Positions 34,506-43,065 of a DNA stretch of 64,000 nt are shown piece by piece. Origin of the DNA: CAWHQZ01 sp963831645 (GTDB taxonomy: Bacteria > Pseudomonadota > Alphaproteobacteria > Rhizobiales > Aestuariivirgaceae); contig CAWHQZ010000028.1 of the NCBI GenBank assembly GCA_963831645.1, positions 496,001 to 560,000 of the forward strand. The letters are read 5' to 3'. The notes under the pieces are model-generated. The model did not search any database and was not told where the DNA came from. It worked only from the letters and a program-made list of their open reading frames with translations. A program made the translations under genes and the position numbers. The number at the start of each line of letters is the position of its first letter. Position 1 is the stretch's first letter.

Positions 34506-35210
34506 TTAGCCGAAGAACGTGACCCTGCCGGTGCCAACGTCGTGCATGGCGGCGGCGATCACGAGCTGCTTCTCTTCGACCAGCTCGCGAAGCACGTCGC
34601 TCCTGTCGGCCAGCATTTCGGCGGCGAGTTTGGCGTTGCTGTCGGCAACCGCCTGAACCAGTTTCTTGTTCTTCGACGAGCGTTCACCCGCGACCGACTT
34701 CGACGCCTCGATAGCCGGGTTGAAGTTTTCGAGCATCTTCGTCAGGTTGCCGAGCTTCGCCTGGTCGATGGCGCCCTTGATCGCCCCGCATTCGGTGTGA
34801 CCAAGCACCACGATGGCCTTCGCCCCGGCGATCTTCGTCGCGAACTCCAGGCTGCCGATGATGTCGGAGTTGACGAAGTTGCCGGCGATGCGGGCGGCGA
34901 AGATGTCGCCGATCTGCTGGTCGAACACGAGTTCGGGCGGCACTCGGCTGTCGATACAACCGACGATGGCGGCAAACGGAGCCTGACCTCCGGCGGTCGC
35001 GCGGACTTGAGCCATCAGATTGCAATTGAGGCTCTTGCCTGCCACGAAGCGTTCATTGCCTGCCTTGAGCATGCGGAGTGCGTCATCCAACGTCACAGAC
35101 TTCTGCCGGTCGTGCGTGAAGACGGCACATTCATCCGCGGCCGCTGTTTTGGCGACTGCAAAGAGGGGCAGCGCTGCTGCGCCACAGCAGAGGGAGCGAC
35201 GGGAAATCAT
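34506..35210 (-). CDS. Beta-carbonic anhydrase with Tat-like signal
   Basis: Zn carbonic anhydrase interconverting CO2 and bicarbonate, 234 residues. An N-terminal twin-arginine-like export signal (SRRSLCCGAAALPLFAVAKTA) suggests a periplasmic enzyme, unusual for a beta-class member. Zn ligands are in VGCIDSRVPPELVFD (Cys and the Asp-Arg dyad) near residue 82 and GHTECGAIKG (His and Cys) near 136. Both upstream and downstream flanks are short intergenic stretches without clear terminators. Confidence 0.9.
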   Translation of the reverse strand: MISRRSLCCGAAALPLFAVAKTAAADECAVFTHDRQKSVTLDDALRMLKAGNERFVAGKSLNCNLMAQVRATAGGQAPFAAIVGCIDSRVPPELVFDQQIGDIFAARIAGNFVNSDIIGSLEFATKIAGAKAIVVLGHTECGAIKGAIDQAKLGNLTKMLENFNPAIEASKSVAGERSSKNKKLVQAVADSNAKLAAEMLADRSDVLRELVEEKQLVIAAAMHDVGTGRVTFFG

Positions 35211-35339
35211 GTGTGGGCCCTGCTTTCAGGATTGTCCGGGAGTGGCATTATTTGTGAGGACGGACCGAATACCCTCGAATATCACGGCTTCGCGCCGGGG
35301 ACCAAGGGCAGACGACAAGTGTAGCAAGCCTCCCGAACG

Positions 35340-36077
35340 TCAGCCGTAGTCGACACGCGCCAGATAGAGGCCCTGCGGCGGCGCCACCGGTCCGCATCGG
35401 GCGCGGTCCTTTGCCTGCAGGATGTCCCTGACGTAGCGCGGCTGTCGCTTTCCTTCGCCGACGACCTTGAGCGTTCCCACCATGGAACGGACCTGGTTGT
35501 GGAGAAATGAACGGGCCTCCGCAATGATCTCGATCGCATCGCCGGCCCTTCGAACGTCGAGCCGGTCGAGCGTCTTCAACGCCGAAGCGGCCTGGCACTC
35601 GGAGGAGCGGAAGGTCGTGAAGTCATGCCGGCCGACAAGCTGCTGCCCGGCTGCATGCATGGCGTCGGCATCAAGCGGTTGCTTCACATGCCATACCCGG
35701 TTGGTCTCGAGAGCTGGAGGCGCCCGCCGGTTCAGGATCCGGTAGAGATACTGCCGCCGCGTCGCCGAATGGCGGGCATGGAAATCGTCGGCTGCGGCTT
35801 CGGCTTCGAGGACAGCGATTGGATGGGGCCGCACCAACGCATTCAATCCTTCGCGCAGCCGCCGCGGATCCCAGGCTCCGTCGAGATCGAAGTGCGCCAC
35901 CTGTCCAAACGCATGAACGCCGGCATCGGTGCGCCCCGCGCCCTGCACCTTGGCGTCGGCGCCGGTAAGTTCCTTCAGCGCCCCGGCGATCGCCGATTGC
36001 ACGCTTAGGCCGTTGTCCTGCGCCTGCCAGCCGACGAACGGCGTGCCGTCGTATTCGATGAGAATGCGGTAGCGCAC
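35340..36077 (-). CDS. truA: tRNA pseudouridine synthase A (TruA)
   Basis: Isomerises U38-U40 in the tRNA anticodon arm; 245 residues. Core motifs are RILIEYDGTPFVGWQAQ at the N-terminus, GAGRTDAGVHAFGQVAHFDL with the catalytic Asp near residue 52, and FLHNQVRSMVGTL near 205. The open frame extends upstream but GTG at 36077 matches the family N-terminus and follows fmt by 7 bp. Last gene of the def-fmt-truA unit. Confidence 0.95.
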   Translation of the reverse strand: MRYRILIEYDGTPFVGWQAQDNGLSVQSAIAGALKELTGADAKVQGAGRTDAGVHAFGQVAHFDLDGAWDPRRLREGLNALVRPHPIAVLEAEAAADDFHARHSATRRQYLYRILNRRAPPALETNRVWHVKQPLDADAMHAAGQQLVGRHDFTTFRSSECQAASALKTLDRLDVRRAGDAIEIIAEARSFLHNQVRSMVGTLKVVGEGKRQPRYVRDILQAKDRARCGPVAPPQGLYLARVDYG

Positions 36078-36084
36078 GTGGACT

Positions 36085-37017
36085 TCAGCCAGTTCGCATT
36101 CCGGGACCGATCGCCAGCCCGCGAAGGAACTCGCGGCGCGCCAGGGCCGCCTTTCCCGGGCGCTGGACAACGGTCGGTCTCACTGCGCCGGTGCTGCAGG
36201 CGATTGCGAAATCGTCGTCGATGGTAGTGCCTGGCGGGCCGCCCCCGATCGCGTACTCCGCCCTGAGGATCTTCAACCTCACCTTCGCACCTCGAACCTG
36301 GACCTCAGTAAAGGCGCCGGGACTGGGGGAATATGCATGGATGTGACGGAGTACGTCGCGTGCAGGGCGGGCAAAGTCGATCTGCGCTTCTGCCTTGCCG
36401 AGCTTGTAAGCATAGGTGATCCCTTCTTCGCTTTGCGACCGGCACCGGAGCGTGCCGTGCTCCAGGTGCTCCAGCGCCTCCACCATCAGCTTCGCGCCTT
36501 CCGCCGCCAACCGCTCATGAAGCTCACCTGCCGTGGTCATGTCATCGAGAGCAATACCTCGAGTAAGGCAGATCGGGCCGGTATCGAGACCTTCGTCCAT
36601 GCGCATGATGGTGACGCCCGTCTCCGTGTCGCCGGCGAGGATGGTCCGCTCGATGGGCGCCGCACCCCGCCAGCGCGGCAGCAGCGAGGGATGAACGTTG
36701 AAGCAGCCGCACCGTGGCGTCTCGAGAATTGGCAGGCCGAGCAGGATCCCATAGGCCGCTACCACGGCCGCCTCGGCTTCGTACCCGGTGAAGGCGGCCT
36801 GCTCAGCGGCACTGGCTAAACCTGCCGGCGTGCGAACGGCAATGTTGCGTTCGAGCGCCAGGTGGTGGACTGGGGTTGGCCGCTCCTCCATGCCGCGACC
36901 CGCTGCGCGCGGCGCCCGGGTGTAAACCGCCTGCACCCGATGGCCCGCCTCGATCAGGGCATGAAGGATAGGAACGGCGAACTGGGAGCTGCCCATGAAC
37001 ACCAGGCGCAAACTCAC
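36085..37017 (-). CDS. fmt: Methionyl-tRNA formyltransferase
   Basis: Formylates initiator Met-tRNA; 310 residues. The catalytic core is visible: VFMGSSQFAVPIL at the N-terminus, NVHPSLLPRWRGAAPIERTI (Asn-His-Asp site) near residue 108, and MRMDEGLDTGPI near 142. A C-terminal OB-like tRNA-binding domain follows. The start overlaps the def stop by 4 bp. Confidence 0.96.
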   Translation of the reverse strand: MSLRLVFMGSSQFAVPILHALIEAGHRVQAVYTRAPRAAGRGMEERPTPVHHLALERNIAVRTPAGLASAAEQAAFTGYEAEAAVVAAYGILLGLPILETPRCGCFNVHPSLLPRWRGAAPIERTILAGDTETGVTIMRMDEGLDTGPICLTRGIALDDMTTAGELHERLAAEGAKLMVEALEHLEHGTLRCRSQSEEGITYAYKLGKAEAQIDFARPARDVLRHIHAYSPSPGAFTEVQVRGAKVRLKILRAEYAIGGGPPGTTIDDDFAIACSTGAVRPTVVQRPGKAALARREFLRGLAIGPGMRTG

Positions 37018-37535
37018 GCGTCGGCCTTCTCGCGCCTTGCCGCTTTTGTGAACTTTCTGACGATTCGGTCACGCTTGAGCCGCGAGAGGTGATCGATGAA
37101 CAAGATCCCGTTCAGATGGTCGATCTCATGCTGCAGGACCGTGGCGAGGAGGCTCTCGCAGGCGAGCTCCCTTGGCTCACCCTCGCGATCGAGAAAGCGC
37201 ACCTTGACGGCCGATGGCCTGGAGATCGTGTCGAAAACCTCGGGGATCGACAGACAGCCCTCTTCGTGCTCCGACGTTTCCTCGGAGGACCACACGATCT
37301 CGGGATTGACGAAGAACTGCGGATTGCGCGGTTCTTCCTCCTTGGCGAGGTCCACCACCACGACCCGTCGCGGCTCGCCGATCTGCACCGCCGCCAGACC
37401 GATGCCGGGCGCGGCATACATCGTGTCCAGCATGTCGGTCATCAGCCGACGCACATCGTCGGTGACGCTCGCGACAGGTTTCGACACCGTCTTCAGGATG
37501 GGATCTGGAAGCTCAATTATCTCGCGCCTGGGCAT
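37014..37535 (-). CDS. def: Peptide deformylase
   Basis: Fe/Zn hydrolase that removes the N-formyl group from nascent proteins; 173 residues. All three motifs are present: GIGLAAVQIG near residue 44, EGCLSIPEV near 91 and the metal site QHEIDHLNGILFIDHL near 134. ATG 37535 gives the canonical start; an in-frame ATG 12 codons upstream is less likely. It heads the def-fmt-truA operon and diverges from gap across about 105 bp. Confidence 0.96.
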   Translation of the reverse strand: MPRREIIELPDPILKTVSKPVASVTDDVRRLMTDMLDTMYAAPGIGLAAVQIGEPRRVVVVDLAKEEEPRNPQFFVNPEIVWSSEETSEHEEGCLSIPEVFDTISRPSAVKVRFLDREGEPRELACESLLATVLQHEIDHLNGILFIDHLSRLKRDRIVRKFTKAARREKADA

Positions 37536-37641
37536 CGGCCGTGAGATAGGGGAAGGGTAGGGGCCGGTCAATGGCGGGGGGTTTCACCTCCGGGACCATC
37601 GTCTATAAGAGCGCACGGAACGGATCAGTCAGGAGGAGTGA

Positions 37642-38649
37642 ATGGGGCTGCGTGTGGCGATCAACGGGTTTGGGCGGATCGGGCGCAACATACTGCGCGC
37701 CATCGTCGAATCCGGCCGTCAGGATATCGAGGTGGTGGCCGCCAACGATCTGGGGCCTATCGAGACCAACGCCCATCTCTTGCGCTATGACTCCGTTCAT
37801 GGCCGCTTCCCCGCCGATGTGAAGGTTGAGGGCGATAACATCGTAGTTGGGCCGCAGCGGATCCGGATCACCGCCGTCAAGGACCCTTCAGCGCTTCCCT
37901 GGAAGGAGCTCCGCGTCGATATCGCCATGGAGTGTACCGGCATTTTCACCGCCAGGGACAAGGCGGCGGCGCATCTGACAGCGGGCGCCAAACGGGTGCT
38001 TGTTTCCGCGCCGGCCGAGGGTGCTGACCTCACCGTCGTCTATGGTGTCAACCACGACAAGCTGACCGGAGACCATGTCGTGGTTTCCAACGCCTCGTGC
38101 ACGACCAACTGCCTTGCCCCGGTGGCCAAGGTCATCAACGACGCAGTGGGTATCGACCGCGGCTTCATGACCACCATTCACGCCTACACGGGCGACCAGC
38201 CGACCCTCGACACAATGCACAAAGACCTCTATCGCGCCCGCGCCGCGGCCCTGTCGATGATTCCGACCTCGACGGGTGCGGCCAAGGCCGTTGGTCTGGT
38301 ATTGCCGGAGCTGAAGGGCAAGCTCGACGGCGTTGCCATCCGGGTACCGACGCCGAATGTCTCGGTCGTCGACCTCAAGGTAGTGACCAGCCGTCCGACG
38401 ACCGCCGGCGAGATCAACGACGCCGTCGAGCGCGCTGCCAACCAGCAGCTGAAGGGCATTCTCGACTACACGAAGGAGCCCAACGTTTCCATCGACTTCA
38501 ATCACGATTCCCATTCCTCCAACTTTGCCATGGACCAGACGAAAGTCATCGACGGCACGCTGGTGCGGGTGCTCAGCTGGTACGACAACGAATGGGGCTT
38601 CTCCCACCGCATGGCCGACACTGCCGCGGCCATGGGCAAGCTGCTCTAA
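37642..38649 (+). CDS. gap: Glyceraldehyde-3-phosphate dehydrogenase, type I
   Basis: NAD(P)-dependent phosphorylating GAPDH, 335 residues, central in glycolysis/Calvin cycle/gluconeogenesis. INGFGRIGRN near residues 7-16 binds the cofactor, SNASCTTNCLAPV near 150 carries the catalytic Cys, and SWYDNEWGFSHRMAD closes the protein. A strong GGAGGAG ribosome-binding site precedes the ATG. rpe follows after 20 bp on the same strand. Confidence 0.96.
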   Translation: MGLRVAINGFGRIGRNILRAIVESGRQDIEVVAANDLGPIETNAHLLRYDSVHGRFPADVKVEGDNIVVGPQRIRITAVKDPSALPWKELRVDIAMECTGIFTARDKAAAHLTAGAKRVLVSAPAEGADLTVVYGVNHDKLTGDHVVVSNASCTTNCLAPVAKVINDAVGIDRGFMTTIHAYTGDQPTLDTMHKDLYRARAAALSMIPTSTGAAKAVGLVLPELKGKLDGVAIRVPTPNVSVVDLKVVTSRPTTAGEINDAVERAANQQLKGILDYTKEPNVSIDFNHDSHSSNFAMDQTKVIDGTLVRVLSWYDNEWGFSHRMADTAAAMGKLL

Positions 38650-38669
38650 GCGCCGGACCGCTGGCCGTC

Positions 38670-39338
38670 GTGGCGCAGCCGATCACCATCTCACCATCGA
38701 TCCTGTCGGCCGACTTCGCCGAGCTGGGGGCCGCGGTTCGTGCCCTCGACGCCGCCGGTGCGGACTGGATTCATGTCGATGTGATGGACGGCCATTTCGT
38801 GCCCAACATCACCATCGGCCCGCCGGTCGTGGGCGCCCTGCGCAAGGTCACCGGCAAACCACTCGATGTGCATCTGATGATTGCTCCCGCCGATCCCTAC
38901 ATCGATGCCTTTGCGCGCGCCGGCGCCGACATCATCACCGTCCACGTCGAAGCGGGGCCCCACCTTGACCGTTCACTTGAGGCCATACGGGCCGCGGGAA
39001 AGAAGGCAGGCGTTGCCCTCAATCCCGCTACTCCTGAAACTGCCATCGCCCATGTCCTCGACCGCATCGATCTCGTCCTCGTCATGACCGTCAATCCCGG
39101 CTTCGGCGGACAGAGTTTCATCCCGGCCATGATCGCCAAGATCGCACGGATTCGCGAAATGATCGGTGCAAGGCCGATACGCCTGGAAATCGATGGCGGC
39201 GTCACTCCCGAAACCGCTCCGCAGGCCGTCAGGGCAGGCGCCGACGTTCTGGCAGCGGGTTCGTCGGTCTTCGCCGGCGGCATGGAATGTTATGGCGCCA
39301 ACATAAGCGCATTGCGCAAGGCAGCCGCCAACCCCTGA
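38670..39338 (+). CDS. rpe: Ribulose-phosphate 3-epimerase
   Basis: Interconverts ribulose 5-phosphate and xylulose 5-phosphate; 222 residues. TIM-barrel motifs SPSILSADFAEL, HVDVMDGHFVPNITIGPPVV near residue 34, VDVHLM-type HLMIAPADPYI and VMTVNPGFGGQSFIP near 140 are all present. No ATG fits; GTG at 38670 gives the family N-terminus and lies 20 bp after gap, suggesting co-transcription of carbon-metabolism genes. Confidence 0.94.
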   Translation: MAQPITISPSILSADFAELGAAVRALDAAGADWIHVDVMDGHFVPNITIGPPVVGALRKVTGKPLDVHLMIAPADPYIDAFARAGADIITVHVEAGPHLDRSLEAIRAAGKKAGVALNPATPETAIAHVLDRIDLVLVMTVNPGFGGQSFIPAMIAKIARIREMIGARPIRLEIDGGVTPETAPQAVRAGADVLAAGSSVFAGGMECYGANISALRKAAANP

Positions 39339-39363
39339 ACGCCCACGTGCCCGGCTCGGGCGT
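39339..39363. terminator. Hairpin between convergent rpe and peptide-ABC genes
   Basis: GCCCG-GCT-CGGGC forms a 5-bp stem at 39349-39361, and ACGCCC (39339-39344) can also pair with GGGCGT (39358-39363). It occupies the entire gap between two convergent genes. No T-tract follows on either strand, so Rho-independent function is doubtful. Confidence 0.3.
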
Positions 39364-41033
39364 CAGCCCGCGTCGACCGTCTCCGTGGCTGAAGCTTTGC
39401 TCCGCCTGGTCAGAAGATTGGTGAGCCAATCGGGATCCATTTCGGGCACCGAGGAAAGCAGAAGCTCGGTGTAGGCGGGATGCGGCGGCGACAGCACCCT
39501 GGACTTCTGTCCCTGCTGCACCACCCGCCCCTGGTGCATGACGACGATTTCGTCGGCGATCGCCTTGACGGTGGCAATGTCGTGCGTGATGAACAGATAG
39601 GTGACGCCGAGCTCCTGCTGGAGCCGCAGCAGGAGTTTGAGGATTTCTTCCTGCACGATCTGGTCGAGTGCTGAAGTGATCTCATCGCAGATGATGAGGT
39701 CGGGGTTGGCGGCCAGCGCGCGGGCGATGCAGATACGCTGCTTCTGTCCGCCCGACAGCTCGCCGGGAAACCTGTCCACGAGCTTCTCGTCAAGCTCGAT
39801 CAGCTGCAACAGTTCTCCGATCTTGTCGTCACGCTTCCTGCCCTTCAGCCCGAGATAGAACTCCAACGGCCGGCCGATGACGTCGCGCACCTTCTGGCGC
39901 GGATTGAGCGCGGTATCCGGGCTCTGATAGATCATCTGGATTCGGCGCAGCAGCTCCTTGTCGCGCTTGCCGAGGGCGGCAGGCAGCGGCTTGCCGTCGA
40001 AGTAGATCTCGCCGGAACGCGGCGGCAAGAGGCCGGTGATCGCCCGCGCCAAGGTCGACTTTCCGGAACCCGACTCACCGACCACGGCGACCGTGCGGCG
40101 GCGCGGTACGCTGACTGTTACGTCATCCAATACCTTGATCGTTCCCTTGCCGTAAGATGCATCAAGCTTGTGAATGCGCAGAATGATGTCGTGGCCCGGC
40201 TCTTCCTTCTTGGCGAGCTTTCGTACCGCCCACAGCGTCTTGGTGTAGGTGTCCTGGGGCGACTTGAGCATTGTCCGGGTCGTTGCCTCCTCGACAGCCT
40301 TGCCGTAGCGCAGCACGATGATGCGATGCGCCATCTGGGCCACCACCGCCAGGTCGTGGGTGATATAAATCGCCGCCGTATTGAACTGTTCGACGATGTC
40401 CCGGATCGCTGCCAGGACTTCGACCTGGGTCGTGACGTCGAGCGCCGTCGTCGGCTCATCGAAGATGATGAGGTCTGGCCGGCAGGCCATCGCCATGGCG
40501 GTCATCGCCCGCTGCAGTTGGCCGCCGGATACCTGATGCGGAAAACGATCGCCAATGGTGTCCGGGTTTGGCAGCCGCAGCCGGCCATAGAGTGCGCGCG
40601 CATCCCTTTCCGCCTCGGCCCGGGTTTTGATCCCATGGCCGATCGCCGTTTCGATCGTCTGGTCGAGCAGCCGGTGGGCCGGATTGAAAGCCGCCGCCGC
40701 ACTCTGGGCGACATAGGAGATCCGCGATCCGCGCAGCGCGCGCCGGTCCGCGTCGCTGGCCGCCCTGAGGTCGATACCGTCGAACACGATCCCGCCGGAA
40801 CTGATGCGGCAGCCCGGGCGGGCAAAACCCATGGCGGCGAGGCCGAGAGTTGACTTTCCGGCGCCCGACTCGCCGATCAATCCCAGGACTTCGCCGCGGC
40901 GCAGCGTCAGGCTCACGCCCTTGACGATCTCGTGCCACGCATCGTCGCTGTATCCTTCGATCCTGAGATCGGTGATCTCGACAAGCACCTTGCCCTTTTC
41001 GCGGACCGGCCGGCCGGACTGCTCAACGTTCAT
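39363..41033 (-). CDS. Fused two-domain ABC ATPase of a peptide (Dpp/Opp-type) importer
   Basis: Tandem DppD-DppF-like ATPase, 556 residues, with two complete nucleotide-binding sites. Domain 1: GESGAGKSTL near 45, VSGGQLQRAMTAMA near 157, LIIFDEPTTALD near 177. Domain 2: GESGSGKSTL near 320, LSGGQKQRICIARAL near 432, LIICDEITSALD near 455. Both carry the TitD/oligopeptide C-terminal extension. It overlaps the DppC-like gene by 11 bp, and a single polypeptide replaces the usual pair. Confidence 0.93.
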   Translation of the reverse strand: MNVEQSGRPVREKGKVLVEITDLRIEGYSDDAWHEIVKGVSLTLRRGEVLGLIGESGAGKSTLGLAAMGFARPGCRISSGGIVFDGIDLRAASDADRRALRGSRISYVAQSAAAAFNPAHRLLDQTIETAIGHGIKTRAEAERDARALYGRLRLPNPDTIGDRFPHQVSGGQLQRAMTAMAMACRPDLIIFDEPTTALDVTTQVEVLAAIRDIVEQFNTAAIYITHDLAVVAQMAHRIIVLRYGKAVEEATTRTMLKSPQDTYTKTLWAVRKLAKKEEPGHDIILRIHKLDASYGKGTIKVLDDVTVSVPRRRTVAVVGESGSGKSTLARAITGLLPPRSGEIYFDGKPLPAALGKRDKELLRRIQMIYQSPDTALNPRQKVRDVIGRPLEFYLGLKGRKRDDKIGELLQLIELDEKLVDRFPGELSGGQKQRICIARALAANPDLIICDEITSALDQIVQEEILKLLLRLQQELGVTYLFITHDIATVKAIADEIVVMHQGRVVQQGQKSRVLSPPHPAYTELLLSSVPEMDPDWLTNLLTRRSKASATETVDAG

Positions 41034-41911
41034 CGCGCAATCCACTCGATTTGTGCAGGAACCAGTCGACCACGAAATTGACCGCGACGGTGAGCAGCGC
41101 GATGGCTCCGGCCGGCAAGAGCGGCGTGATGTTGCCGTAGTTGATCAGGGTAGCGTTCTCGCGCACCATCGAGCCCCAGTCGGCTGTCGGCGGCTGGATG
41201 CCCAGGCCGAGGAATGAAAGCGCGCTGATGGTAAGGAACACGAAGCAGAAGCGCAGGCCGAACTCGGCTACCATGGTGGGAAGAATGTTGGGCAGGATCT
41301 CCTTCAGCATGATCCAGGAGGTTTTTTCGCCGCGCAGCCGCGCCGCTTCGACGAAATCCATGACCGCCACGTTCATCGCTACCGCCCGCGACAGCCGGAA
41401 CACTCGGGTCGAAGTCGAGCACTGCGATGATCAGAATGAGATTGATGGCCGAGGGACCGACGATCGACAGCAGCACCAGCGTGAAGATCAGCTGGGGGAT
41501 CGACATCAGCACGTCCACCAGCCGGCTCAGGAGCTGGTCGAACCAGCCGCGGAAGATCGCCACCAGGATTCCGAGGGTGCCACCAATCGCGAACGACAAC
41601 AGCACCGTCATCAGCGCAATGCCGATGGTATTGCGGGCGCCGAAGAACAGGCGGGTGAGCATGTCGCGGCCGAGCTGGTCGGTGCCGAACGGGTGGTCGC
41701 GCGACCACGGCAGGTACGCATCGCCCACCACCTGCGACTCCCCGTAAGGGGCGATCAGCGGCGCGAACAGAGCCACGAACGCATAACAGACGATCACCGC
41801 CATTCCGAACCAAGCGCTCGCCGGGGCGGTCTTGAGCAACCGCAGCGACGATTGCGCGGCGGTGCGCCGTGTCGCGATCGTACCCGTGCGGATGGTCGGA
41901 GCCTCGCTCAT
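41023..41911 (-). pseudogene. Peptide ABC permease, DppC-like, single-base frameshift
   Basis: About 295-residue DppC/OppC-type permease in two frames. The first part runs from MSEAPTIRTG through DQLGRDMLTRLFFGARNTIG to LILIIAVLD; the second continues as FRLSRAVAMNVAVMDFVEAA (the EAA coupling loop) to the end FLHKSSGLRDER. Dropping one base of the AA doublet at 41412-41413 restores LDSTRVFRLSRAVAMNV and one intact protein. All flanking overlaps with dppB and the ATPase are preserved, so a read error or a very recent mutation is likelier than decay. Confidence 0.85.
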
Positions 41912-42885
41912 CGCGGGTGCAGAAGCCTCGGATTCGTGCAAATGGCGATGATGTCGGCGGTCAGATTGAGGAGAATGTAGGTAGCTGCGAAAATGAGCGC
42001 GCAACCCTGGACCACCGGCAAATCGCGCGTCCGCACGGCATCGACCATCGCCTGACCGATGCCGGGGTAGACGAAGACAACCTCGACTACGACTACGCCG
42101 ACCACGAGATATGCGAGGTTGAAGGCGATGACGTTGGCGATCGGCGCCCAGGCGTTGGGCAGCGCATGACGAAGAATGATCTGCCGGCGTGGCACGCCCT
42201 TGAGATCGGCCATTTCGATATAGGGGCTGGACAGAAGGTTGATCAGCGAAGCCCGGGTCATACGCATCATGTAGGCGACGATCACCAGGGTCAGGGTCAT
42301 GACCGGAAGGGCGATCCGCTCCAGGCTTTCAAGCAGCCCCATGTCCGGGTTGATCTTGGCGAGCGACGGGAAGATCCGCAGTTTCACCGCGAAAATCAGC
42401 ATCAGGATGTAGGCGAGGAAGAACTCTGGAAAGGAAATCGTCGTCAACGTTACGGCGTTGGTCACCCGGTCGAACCAGGTATTGCGATAGAGGGCCGCCA
42501 GGATGCCTAGTCCCAGCGCCAGCGGCACAGCGATGATCGCCGTCGCCAGCGCAAGAAACAGCGTGTTCCACAGCCGCGGCCCGATCAGGTCAATCACCAT
42601 GCGCTGGTGACCGCCGAGGCTGCCGGCGCCCGCATAGGACTCCCCGAAGTCGCCTTGCACGACGCCGCCGATCCACTCGATGTAGCGCTCGCTCGCCGGC
42701 CGATCGAGGCCGATCTCCTTCTGGAAGGCGGCCACTGTTTCGGGTGTCGCCGCCTGGCCGAGAATGGCCTTGGCAAAGTCTCCTGGCAGCAGTTCGACCG
42801 CCAGCGAAATAATGGCCGAGACCACGAACAGCGTTACGACGCCAAGCGCCAGCCGCTGCAACACCGTACGAACGATAGCGTTCAT
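41908..42885 (-). CDS. Peptide ABC permease, DppB-like
   Basis: 325-residue inner-membrane permease with about six helices. The DppB opening (LGVVTLFVVSAIISLAVELLPGD) and the coupling loop TRASLINLLSSPYIEMADLKG near residue 210 identify the family. Its stop overlaps the start of the DppC-like gene by 4 bp. Forms the heterodimeric channel for the peptide-type solute. Confidence 0.93.
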   Translation of the reverse strand: MNAIVRTVLQRLALGVVTLFVVSAIISLAVELLPGDFAKAILGQAATPETVAAFQKEIGLDRPASERYIEWIGGVVQGDFGESYAGAGSLGGHQRMVIDLIGPRLWNTLFLALATAIIAVPLALGLGILAALYRNTWFDRVTNAVTLTTISFPEFFLAYILMLIFAVKLRIFPSLAKINPDMGLLESLERIALPVMTLTLVIVAYMMRMTRASLINLLSSPYIEMADLKGVPRRQIILRHALPNAWAPIANVIAFNLAYLVVGVVVVEVVFVYPGIGQAMVDAVRTRDLPVVQGCALIFAATYILLNLTADIIAICTNPRLLHPR

Positions 42886-43065
42886 GGCCGGGCCGGCGGT
42901 CCAATGGCGACCGCAGGACGCCGCGCCGCGCCTTCTGCCTCGTCCTGCGCAGAAGTCAGGACAAGCTTCCGATTCCGAGCGCGCGGTTGCACCAGAGTCT
43001 GCATCTATTCAGTTCCGGCGGGAGGCCATGGGTCGCGGCCTCCCGCAACATATGCTCGTCGAGCC

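Noticed and set aside
37590..37610. TATAAG upstream of gap as a promoter
   Set aside because: A TATAAG-like -10 exists but no acceptable -35 at 16-18 bp; too weak to annotate.
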